6,234 nucleotides of DNA from Burkholderiales bacterium (GTDB lineage Bacteria > Pseudomonadota > Gammaproteobacteria > Burkholderiales > UBA11063), in contig JAJFBO010000105.1 of the NCBI GenBank assembly GCA_020697025.1, positions 1 to 6,234 on the forward strand, read 5' to 3'. The position numbers were made by a program, and so were the translations under genes. Below are positions 1 through 6,234 of this stretch, one piece after another. The stretch's first letter is position 1, and every line of letters begins with the position of its first letter. A model generated the notes under the pieces. That model was not told where the DNA came from. It ran no database searches and saw only the letters and a list, made by a program, of their open reading frames with translations.

Positions 1-546
1 TGCTTATCTGGCAATGGTGAACCTACTTTATCACCACAGTTTAGCCAAGTTGTACAAATCATTGCTAAACTACGCTTAAAATATAAACTCCATGACCAAA
101 TTAAAACTATTTTGATAACTAACGGCAGCGAAATTGATAAGCCCCACGTTATTGATGGGATAAAGCTTCTATCATGTAATAATGGTGAAGTATGGTTTAA
201 AGTTGATAGTGGAAGTAGTGCCGGAATTAATGCTATAAATCAGGTGCAACTATCGCTAGATAGTATACAAAAACGTTTACTATTGTCAAGCAGCCTATGT
301 AAAACATATATTCAAACCTGTATGTTTAAACTACATGAAAAAAACCCAAAAATATATGAAATAGAACAATATATAAATTTTGTATGTAGAGTTAAATCTT
401 ATATATCAGGAGTATTACTCTACTCTACAGCACGAAATCCGGCTTTGCCTGAAGGCAATGATATTTCATCAGTTAGCGAAGATTTTTTGGCAGGTATTGC
501 CAAAGAACTTGAATCTAACCAAATTAATGTAAGGTATTATGTATAA
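1..546 (+). CDS. Radical SAM family protein, C-terminal part (5' end outside window)
   Basis: The frame is open from base 1 and ends at TAA 544-546, giving 181 visible residues. Near the visible start it reads SGNGEPT, then LITNGS about 35 residues later and GEVWFKVDSG after that, followed by IQTCMF and GVLLYSTARNP. This succession is what I remember from a family of radical SAM Fe-S oxidoreductases common in betaproteobacteria (COG0731-like). GNGEPT corresponds to the SAM-binding GGE-type motif that follows the first strand of the radical SAM barrel. The CxxxCxxC cluster motif would lie upstream, outside the window, so it cannot be checked. The substrate is unknown to me. An internal TTG at 112 is not the start, because the conserved motif lies before it. 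The gene converges on phoH, with 89 bases between the two stops. Family assignment is fairly sure; function is not. Confidence 0.75.
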   Translation, partial: CLSGNGEPTLSPQFSQVVQIIAKLRLKYKLHDQIKTILITNGSEIDKPHVIDGIKLLSCNNGEVWFKVDSGSSAGINAINQVQLSLDSIQKRLLLSSSLCKTYIQTCMFKLHEKNPKIYEIEQYINFVCRVKSYISGVLLYSTARNPALPEGNDISSVSEDFLAGIAKELESNQINVRYYV

Positions 547-573
547 ATCACTTTATATAATATATTTGATTGC

Positions 574-616
574 TTATTACCTGAAATGACTTCTTTAGTA
601 ATAATTATTTTTTTAT
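574..616 (+). terminator. Weak hairpin plus T-run after the radical SAM gene
   Basis: TTATTAC at 574-580 pairs with GTAATAA at 598-604, with a possible inner GAA/TTC pairing, and is followed by the T-rich run 605-616. It lies between two convergent genes, 27 bases past the radical SAM stop, where a rho-independent terminator is expected. The stem has a single G-C pair and a long loop, so it would be weak. On the other strand the hairpin is not followed by a comparable T-run, so it fits the rightward transcript better than phoH. Confidence 0.35.
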
Positions 617-635
617 CCTTATAATTTTTAATACC

Positions 636-1537
636 TCAGATATGCCGGTCAAGAGTGGGGGTATCTTCATAAGCCTCAACAATTTTTTGTACTAATGGGT
701 GCCGTACCACATCCATTTTAGTAAAATGATGGAAATGAATTCCACGAATTTTACGCAAAATATTTTCCACTTCAATCAAACCACTTTTTTGCTTTCTGTC
801 TAAGTCTATCTGGGTTAAATCTCCAGTGATTACAGCCTTGGAACCAAATCCTATACGGGTTAAAAACATTTTCATTTGCTCTGGTGTAGTGTTTTGTGCT
901 TCATCTAGAATAATAAATGAATTATTTAGAGTGCGTCCCCGCATAAATGCAAGAGGAGCTATTTCAATTAAATTTTTTTCAAATAATTTGGCTACTTTTT
1001 CAAACCCCATTAAATCATATAAAGCATCATATAATGGTCGTAGATATGGATCAACTTTCTGAGCTAAATCTCCGGGTAAAAAACCTAATTTCTCTCCTGC
1101 TTCAACAGCTGGTCGCACTAAAATTATACGTTTTATAGTTTCACGTTCAAATAAATCTACTGCCGCTGCGACAGCCAAATAAGTTTTACCAGTTCCTGCA
1201 GGTCCAATGCCAAATACTATATCATTATCTAAAATTGCTAGCGAAAAGTTGGAATATTTGCACTAAGTCCACTAAGGATATCCCGCTTCTTTTCAACTAA
1301 GCCCAATTGAATATCCTCTGTAGTTAAATCCTGTTTTTTTGCTAATTCATAAAAATGTTTAAGATAATCAATTGCAACAACAAAGTTATGCCCACGTACC
1401 TGAAAACATTCACCACGACGGCTTATATCAACCTCACAGTGATTAGCTATCTGACGGACATGTTCATCCATCGGCCCACATAAAATTGATAAGGTTCTAC
1501 TATTTTCTATATCAAAACATATTTTATTAGTTTGCAA
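636..1537 (-). pseudogene. phoH: PhoH/YbeZ-like ATPase, frame broken between N-terminal domain and P-loop
   Basis: PhoH/YbeZ-type proteins are cytoplasmic P-loop ATPases linked to RNA and ribosome metabolism. The first part (1537 down to stop TAG 1240-1238, 99 residues) is the N-terminal domain: FDIENSRTLSILCGPMDEH resembles the family opening, and LTTEDIQLGLVE closes it. The second part, one frame back (-1), runs to TGA 638-636. It carries [16 protein letters not shown] (Walker A, 1205-1182), [66 protein letters not shown] (Walker B), [11 protein letters not shown] and DVVRHPLV, all well conserved. One added base between 1262 and 1238 would join them into about 300 residues, near normal length. 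In the second frame no ATG, GTG or TTG lies between the upstream stop and the Walker A, so the complete ATPase half has no ordinary start. The start chosen is TTG 1537. The gene follows miaB by 26 bases. It may be a real lesion, a sequencing error or recoding. Confidence 0.8.
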
Positions 1538-1544
1538 TCTTCAG

Positions 1545-1548
1545 TCCC
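1545..1548 (-). promoter_or_regulatory. Short Shine-Dalgarno-like GGGA supporting the TTG start of phoH
   Basis: GGGA lies 7 bases upstream of TTG 1537-1535. An in-frame TGA at 1543-1541 rules out any earlier start in this frame. The next in-frame ATG is the M of CGPMDEH, which would remove the first strand of the N-terminal domain. The site is short, so support is moderate. Confidence 0.4.
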
Positions 1549-1563
1549 AGCTAAAAAGGTTAA

Positions 1564-2895
1564 TTATTTAACTAATATCTCACCACGCAGACTATTAGCA
1601 AGTGTTTCTGTAATTCGTACATCAACAATTTGATTAATCAGGCGTTCGCTTCCGGCAAAATTTACAGTTTTAAAATTCTCTGTACGTCCAGATAATTCAT
1701 GTGCATGACGCTTTGACTTACCTTCAACCAAAACCTTTTGTACCGTTCCAAGCATGCTTTTACTAATATCTTGCGCCATCTCTTCAATCCGTTTTTGTAA
1801 CCGCTGTAGCCGCATTAGTTTTACCGATTGCAATGTTTCATCTTTAATTTCCGCTGCAGGCGTTCCTGGCCTGGAAGAAAAAATAAAACTAAAGCTGGTA
1901 TCATATTTCACATCCTCAATCAGCTGCATTGTTTTTTCAAAATCGGCTTCGGTCTCACCAGGAAAACCAACTATAAAATCTGAAGAAAATGAAATATTTG
2001 GTCTTACTGCTTTAATTTTACGAATTATTGATTTATATTCAAGTGAAGTGTAACCTCGTTTCATTGCTGCTAAAATTCTATCAGAACCACTTTGTACAGG
2101 TAAATGCAAATGAGAAACTAATTTAGGTAATTTTGCATAACAATCAATAATTCTTTGGTTCATTTCATTAGGATGAGATGTAGTATAACGAATCCGTTCA
2201 ATACCAGCTATTTCATGCACATATTCCAGTAATAAGGCAAAGTCGGCGCTTTCGTCCAAATCTGGCATAACCCCACGATAAGCATTAACATTTTGACCCA
2301 GAAGATGTATTTCTTTAACACCTTGGTTTGCCAAATTAGTAACTTCAGTTAATACGTCTTTTAGAGGACGTGAAATCTCTTCGCCCCTGGTATATGGTAC
2401 AACGCAGTAAGAGCAGTATTTAGAACAGCCTTCCATGATAGATACGTAAGCACTGGCTCCTTCTACCCTAGCCGCAGGCAAATTATCAAATTTTTCTATC
2501 TCAGGAAAACTAATGTCTACTTGTGATTTACCACTTTTACGCTTTTGCAAAATTAAATCTGGAATACGATGTAATGTCTGGGGACCAAATACAATATCTA
2601 CATAAGGGGCGCGTTTAACAATAACATTGCCTTCTTGAGAGGCCACACAACCACCAACGCCAATAATTACCTCTGGATTTTGTTGTTTAATATGTCTTAC
2701 TCTTCCCAAATCAGAAAATACTTTTTCTTGCGCTTTTTCACGAATAGAACAAGTATTAAACAAAATTACTCCAGCCTCTTCCGGATTATCTGTTTTTTCA
2801 TAACCTTCAAAATTCTTGAGTAAATCGGCCATTTTATCGGAGTCATACTCATTCATTTGGCACCCATAAGTTTTAATAAATAATTTTTTTGCCAC
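1564..2895 (-). CDS. miaB: tRNA-2-methylthio-N6-dimethylallyladenosine synthase MiaB
   Basis: MiaB is a cytoplasmic radical SAM methylthiotransferase that adds a methylthio group to N6-isopentenyladenosine at position 37 of tRNAs reading UNN codons. With the GTG start the product has 443 residues, close to usual. The MTTase N-terminal domain supplies the auxiliary-cluster cysteines C12 ([12 protein letters not shown]), C49 ([14 protein letters not shown]) and C83 ([11 protein letters not shown]). The radical SAM cluster C157-C161-C164 follows in [18 protein letters not shown]. Next come [39 protein letters not shown] and [12 protein letters not shown], and a C-terminal TRAM-like RNA-binding region from about residue 378. 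A longer frame opens with ATG at 2940, but GTG 2895-2893 starts at [18 protein letters not shown], in register with the family, and has a strong ribosome site. It is the first gene of a leftward unit with phoH, and divergent from the atp operon. No defects are seen. Confidence 0.96.
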   Translation of the reverse strand: MAKKLFIKTYGCQMNEYDSDKMADLLKNFEGYEKTDNPEEAGVILFNTCSIREKAQEKVFSDLGRVRHIKQQNPEVIIGVGGCVASQEGNVIVKRAPYVDIVFGPQTLHRIPDLILQKRKSGKSQVDISFPEIEKFDNLPAARVEGASAYVSIMEGCSKYCSYCVVPYTRGEEISRPLKDVLTEVTNLANQGVKEIHLLGQNVNAYRGVMPDLDESADFALLLEYVHEIAGIERIRYTTSHPNEMNQRIIDCYAKLPKLVSHLHLPVQSGSDRILAAMKRGYTSLEYKSIIRKIKAVRPNISFSSDFIVGFPGETEADFEKTMQLIEDVKYDTSFSFIFSSRPGTPAAEIKDETLQSVKLMRLQRLQKRIEEMAQDISKSMLGTVQKVLVEGKSKRHAHELSGRTENFKTVNFAGSERLINQIVDVRITETLANSLRGEILVK

Positions 2896-2918
2896 GCAAA
2901 ACCTCTTTAAAATATAAA
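2889..2918 (+). promoter_or_regulatory. Candidate sigma-70-type promoter of the atp operon
   Basis: TTGCCA at 2889-2894 matches the -35 consensus at five of six bases, and TATAAA at 2913-2918 matches the -10 at five of six. The spacer is 18 bases. Transcription would start near 2925, leaving a leader of about 30 bases before the atpI-like ATG at 2956. The -35 box covers the first bases of the divergent miaB gene (its GTG is 2895-2893). In AT-rich DNA such matches arise by chance, so this is a candidate only. Confidence 0.4.
2902..2907 (-). promoter_or_regulatory. Shine-Dalgarno AAGAGG deciding the GTG start of miaB
   Basis: AAGAGG on the minus strand lies 6 bases before GTG 2895-2893. It favours this GTG over the in-frame ATG at 2940, which would add 15 residues not matched by other MiaB proteins. 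Confidence 0.75.
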
Positions 2919-2935
2919 ATTTATGACAATATTTT

Positions 2936-2964
2936 AACATAATAACACACTACGTATGATACAA
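2936..2964 (-). promoter_or_regulatory. Weak candidate promoter of miaB-phoH
   Basis: On the minus strand TTGTAT (2964-2959) is followed after 17 bases by TATGTT (2941-2936), each four or five matches to the sigma-70 boxes. It would start transcription about 35 bases before the miaB GTG. It overlaps the first codons of the atpI-like gene. The support is weak; it is listed because miaB needs a promoter in or near this gap. Confidence 0.22.
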
Positions 2965-3351
2965 TCCCGTCCTATGATAAATAACCATAAGCGTATAACC
3001 ATTATCTCCAAAGTGGTTATAATTCAGCTAGCAATGGGTTTAGTTGCTGTACTTCTACTTACAGTACACCAACAGAACATCAACACTTTGCCTAGTAGCA
3101 TTATCGGTTTGGCTTTAGCAATTGTGCCAACCATTGTTTATACAAAAATAGCATTTGGCGGCGGCTTGTTTTTAGCTCCACATGTGGTATATCTACGGCA
3201 TAAAAAGGCTATGATTAGTCGTTTTATAACTAATTTATTACTTTTTAGTATAGTTTTAGTTGCTTATAAGCAGTGTGACTATTTTGCTTTATTAATAACG
3301 TATATTGCAACCTTATCTGGTTATTGGATGAGTTTAATAATTATAAAATAA
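2956..3351 (+). CDS. atpI: AtpI-like ATP synthase accessory membrane protein (subunit I)
   Basis: The 131-residue product is almost wholly hydrophobic, with four likely membrane segments at about residues 14-37, 45-67, 86-104 and 108-130. Short basic stretches (HKR, RHKK) sit between or before them. That plan and its place directly before atpB match the ATP synthase subunit I family, whose members help c-ring assembly or ion supply and are not essential in E. coli. The sequence family itself is poorly conserved, so the call leans on topology and position. The start may be ATG 2956 or ATG 2974 (125 residues); neither has a clear Shine-Dalgarno site, and both leave all four segments intact. The gap to atpB is 24 bases. 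It is the first gene of the atp operon here. Confidence 0.75.
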   Translation: MIQSRPMINNHKRITIISKVVIIQLAMGLVAVLLLTVHQQNINTLPSSIIGLALAIVPTIVYTKIAFGGGLFLAPHVVYLRHKKAMISRFITNLLLFSIVLVAYKQCDYFALLITYIATLSGYWMSLIIIK

Positions 3352-3375
3352 TTACTATTTGGGTATATAGAATAA

Positions 3376-4155
<780 letters not shown>

Positions 4156-4160
4156 TTTTG

Positions 4161-4494
<334 letters not shown>

Positions 4495-4501
4495 TTGTTT
4501 T

Positions 4502-4516
4502 ATTAGTCAGACTAAT
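4502..4516 (+). other. Small perfect hairpin between atpE and atpF
   Basis: ATTAGT (4502-4507) and ACTAAT (4511-4516) form a perfect six-pair stem around the loop CAG, 8 bases after the atpE stop. No T-run follows, so it is not a terminator. It could protect the atpE message end or mark a processing site, but six AT-rich pairs can arise by chance. Confidence 0.35.
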
Positions 4517-4521
4517 GTCAT

Positions 4522-4527
4522 AAGGGG
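4522..4527 (+). promoter_or_regulatory. Shine-Dalgarno AAGGGG deciding the GTG start of atpF
   Basis: AAGGGG ends 6 bases before GTG 4534. It picks this GTG over the overlapping GTG at 4532, which is in another frame, and gives a protein starting [10 protein letters not shown] in register with other b subunits. Confidence 0.65.
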
Positions 4528-4533
4528 TTTAGT

Positions 4534-5004
4534 GTGGAAATTAATGCAACATTGCTAGGACAGGCAATAACTTTTGCCATTTTGATACTTTTTACAATGA
4601 AGTTTGTCTGGCCGCCATTGAATAATATGATGGAAGAACGGGCAAAGAGAATTGCTGACGGTTTAGCTGCTGCAGAAAAAGGTCGGCATGAGTTAGCTGC
4701 TGCAAAGTCTAAAATTGAAGAAGAGTTGCGTCATGTACAATTGCGAGCTACTGAAATTATGGGTAATGCAGAACGTCGTTCTGATCAAATAATTAATGAA
4801 GCAAAAAATTGCGCGATAAAAGAAACAGAAAAAATTCATAATGCTGCTATGGCACAAATTGAGCAGGAAGTAACGCGTTCTAAAGAGCAGCTGCGTATGC
4901 AGGTTTCGGATTTAGTGATCAAATGTGCTCAACAAATCCTAAAAGTTGAGATTAATCAGGAACGCCATGAAGCAATCCTGGCAAGTATTAAGTCGGAGTT
5001 ATAA
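4534..5004 (+). CDS. atpF: F1Fo ATP synthase subunit b (AtpF)
   Basis: Subunit b dimerises as the peripheral stalk holding F1 still against the membrane stator. The 156 residues equal the usual length. One N-terminal membrane segment lies at about 6-25 ([20 protein letters not shown]), followed by a long charged, alanine-rich helix suited to a coiled coil (about 32-125: [19 protein letters not shown] onward) and a C-terminal part that contacts the delta subunit. FTMKFVWPP and the [10 protein letters not shown] tether are typical of proteobacterial b subunits. The start is GTG 4534, with AAGGGG before it. It follows atpE by 39 bases and is separated from atpH by only 5. There is a single b gene and no b' copy in the window. 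Confidence 0.96.
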   Translation: MEINATLLGQAITFAILILFTMKFVWPPLNNMMEERAKRIADGLAAAEKGRHELAAAKSKIEEELRHVQLRATEIMGNAERRSDQIINEAKNCAIKETEKIHNAAMAQIEQEVTRSKEQLRMQVSDLVIKCAQQILKVEINQERHEAILASIKSEL

Positions 5005-5009
5005 TTATC

Positions 5010-5543
5010 ATGGCAGACATGAGTAGTTTAGCTCACCCCTATGCCAATGCAGTATTTGCATTAGCAAAATCACAAAATAATATTGATGATTGGTTATCTA
5101 ACCTGTCTGATTTATCAAATGTTGTGAAAAGTAAAGGGTTTCATAATTTAATCGGCAATCCCAGAATTGCCGCTTCTGACATTATTGAAACATTAGTTAG
5201 TTTTGTTAACCGGCCAAATAAATTGTTAACTAATTTTTTAATAACTTTACAGGAAAATAACCGGCTTACTTTACTTAATGATGTCTTTATCTTATTTGAG
5301 AGAATGGCGGCAGATGAGCAAAATACCTCTAAAGCTGTTATATTATCTGCTTTTCCAATGAGCGAAGAAGATAAAACTGATTTTGAGCGGTTGTTGAGCA
5401 AAAAATTTGGGCGAAAAATTACAGCTTCTGTTGAAGTACAAACAGAGCTAATAGGTGGCATTAAAATACTGATAAATGATACAGTTATTGATGCATCAGT
5501 TAAAGGCAGCCTAAGCAAAATGGCTGCTCGAATTATACAATAG
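5010..5543 (+). CDS. atpH: F1Fo ATP synthase subunit delta (AtpH)
   Basis: The delta subunit (OSCP family) sits on top of F1 and binds the peripheral stalk. The product has 177 residues, the usual size. The N-terminal helical domain opens with LAHPYANAVFALAKSQ, a typical start, and continues with FHNLIGNPRI and NFLITLQENNRLTLL. The C-terminal part has ELIGGIKILINDTVIDASVKGSLSKM, the family signature region. ATG 5010 lies 5 bases after the atpF stop, with a GGAG within the end of atpF about 11 bases upstream, so translation is likely coupled to atpF. No defect is seen. Confidence 0.95.
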   Translation: MADMSSLAHPYANAVFALAKSQNNIDDWLSNLSDLSNVVKSKGFHNLIGNPRIAASDIIETLVSFVNRPNKLLTNFLITLQENNRLTLLNDVFILFERMAADEQNTSKAVILSAFPMSEEDKTDFERLLSKKFGRKITASVEVQTELIGGIKILINDTVIDASVKGSLSKMAARIIQ

Positions 5544-5549
5544 GGGTGG
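5543..5549 (+). promoter_or_regulatory. Shine-Dalgarno GGGGTGG of atpA overlapping the atpH stop
   Basis: The G-rich run begins at the last base of the atpH stop TAG (5541-5543) and lies 3-6 bases before ATG 5553. It is a strong site for this AT-rich sequence. Ribosomes ending atpH would sit on it, which suggests coupled translation. Confidence 0.6.
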
Positions 5550-5552
5550 TTC

Positions 5553-6234
5553 ATGCATTTAAATCCTTCGGAAATTAGTGATATTATCCTGTCCAAAATT
5601 GAAGCAACAGAGACAGGTTCAGATTTTAAGTCTACAGGGGTAGTTGTTTCAGTAGCTGACGGCATCGTCCGTATATATGGTCTATCCGATGTTATGCAGG
5701 GTGAAATGATATTATTTCCCGGTAATGTATATGGTATGGCAATGAACTTAGAGCGTGACTCTGTGGGTGCTGTAATTTTAGGTGATTATGAGCATATCAA
5801 AGAAGGTGATGAGGTTTCTTGTACAAGACGTATTTTAGAAGTTCCAATTGGGAGAGAGTTAATTGGCCGTGTAGTTGATGCTCTTGGCAGACCGATTGAT
5901 GGCAAGGGGCCGATTAATGCAAAATTAACTGCTCCTGTAGAAAAAGTTGCTCCAGGGGTTATTGCGCGTCAGTCCGTCTCTCAGCCATTACAAACCGGAC
6001 TAAAATCAATTGATTCTATGGTACCAATTGGCCGGGGCCAACGTGAATTAATTATCGGTGACAGGCAAACTGGTAAGTCAGCAGTTGCCATTGATGCAAT
6101 TATTAACCAAAAGGGAACTGGAATAACATGTATTTATGTTGCGATTGGTCAAAAGGCGTCATCTATTGCTGGTGTGGTACGTAAACTTGAAGAACATGGT
6201 GCTTTGGGACACACAATTGTGGTCGCAGCTACTG
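5553..6234 (+). CDS. atpA: F1Fo ATP synthase subunit alpha (AtpA), N-terminal part (3' end outside window)
   Basis: Alpha subunits alternate with beta in the F1 hexamer and carry the non-catalytic nucleotide sites. The window shows 227 codons, under half of the usual 500 or so residues. The N-terminal beta-barrel domain covers about 1-95 ([41 protein letters not shown]). The nucleotide-binding domain follows with [46 protein letters not shown] and the P-loop GDRQTGKS at 169-176, K175 matching the E. coli lysine. [11 protein letters not shown] and [17 protein letters not shown] are standard. ATG 5553 opens [12 protein letters not shown], in register with the family. The frame is open to the window edge. 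Confidence 0.97.
   Translation, partial: MHLNPSEISDIILSKIEATETGSDFKSTGVVVSVADGIVRIYGLSDVMQGEMILFPGNVYGMAMNLERDSVGAVILGDYEHIKEGDEVSCTRRILEVPIGRELIGRVVDALGRPIDGKGPINAKLTAPVEKVAPGVIARQSVSQPLQTGLKSIDSMVPIGRGQRELIIGDRQTGKSAVAIDAIINQKGTGITCIYVAIGQKASSIAGVVRKLEEHGALGHTIVVAAT

Noticed and set aside
826..1138. Two rightward open frames inside phoH
   Set aside because: They are antisense to a strongly conserved ATPase domain, have no family resemblance and no ribosome site of note.
1238..1262. Large deletion removing the linker and the RTPxQ-like stretch of phoH
   Set aside because: At first the conserved linker seemed missing, but the text around GLSA...LAIL fills it in register if one base is added, so a one-base frame change with a short linker explains the data better.
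1754..2053. Rightward open frame of 99 codons inside miaB
   Set aside because: It is antisense to the conserved C-terminal half of miaB, with serine- and leucine-rich composition typical of a shadow frame.
2635..2823. Rightward open frame of 62 codons inside miaB
   Set aside because: It is antisense to the MTTase domain, with no recognisable protein features.
2955..2960. TATGAT as a -10 box for the atp operon
   Set aside because: It overlaps the first possible start codon and has no good -35 at the right distance; TTGCCA-18-TATAAA upstream is better.
5141..5665. Leftward open frame of 174 codons across atpH and the start of atpA
   Set aside because: It is long, but antisense to two well-conserved genes and spans their junction; its composition shows no domain.

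Overview
The window is AT-rich bacterial chromosome holding ordinary core genes, with no sign of mobile DNA. Protein similarity points to a proteobacterium, most likely a low-GC betaproteobacterium. The PhoH ATPase core, the proton-type subunit c with its [16 protein letters not shown] stretch, and the radical SAM protein at the left edge all read like betaproteobacterial versions. This placement comes from remembered family sequences, not from a search.

Layout, left to right. At 1-546 (+) is the C-terminal part of a radical SAM protein cut by the window edge, followed by a weak terminator-like hairpin. At 636-1537 (-) is a PhoH/YbeZ-type ATPase gene whose reading frame is broken between its N-terminal domain and its P-loop. 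At 1564-2895 (-) is miaB, encoding a tRNA methylthiotransferase; it lies just upstream of phoH in the same direction, the miaB-phoH order known from many proteobacteria. At 2896-2955 is a short divergent control region. From 2956 to the right edge (+) runs the start of an F1Fo ATP synthase operon: atpI-like, atpB (a), atpE (c), atpF (b), atpH (delta) and the first 227 codons of atpA (alpha). The rest of atpA, and presumably atpG, atpD and atpC, lie beyond the edge.

How the genes work together. The atp genes encode one machine. AtpB and the AtpE ring form the proton path, AtpF is the peripheral stalk, AtpH ties the stalk to F1, AtpA is part of the F1 head, and AtpI is the accessory membrane protein thought to help c-ring assembly. 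Spacers are short and several starts have good Shine-Dalgarno sites, so co-transcription is expected. MiaB modifies tRNA, and PhoH/YbeZ-type proteins are linked to RNA and ribosome metabolism, so the leftward operon is a translation and RNA unit.

The main anomaly is phoH. A -1 change of frame within 25 bases (1238-1262) separates the two halves, and the ATPase half has no ATG, GTG or TTG start that would include its Walker A motif. The remaining observations (a U-rich stretch before atpE, a hairpin between atpE and atpF, a promoter overlapping the miaB start, a long subunit c) are modest. I see no new defence, mobile or biosynthetic system here.
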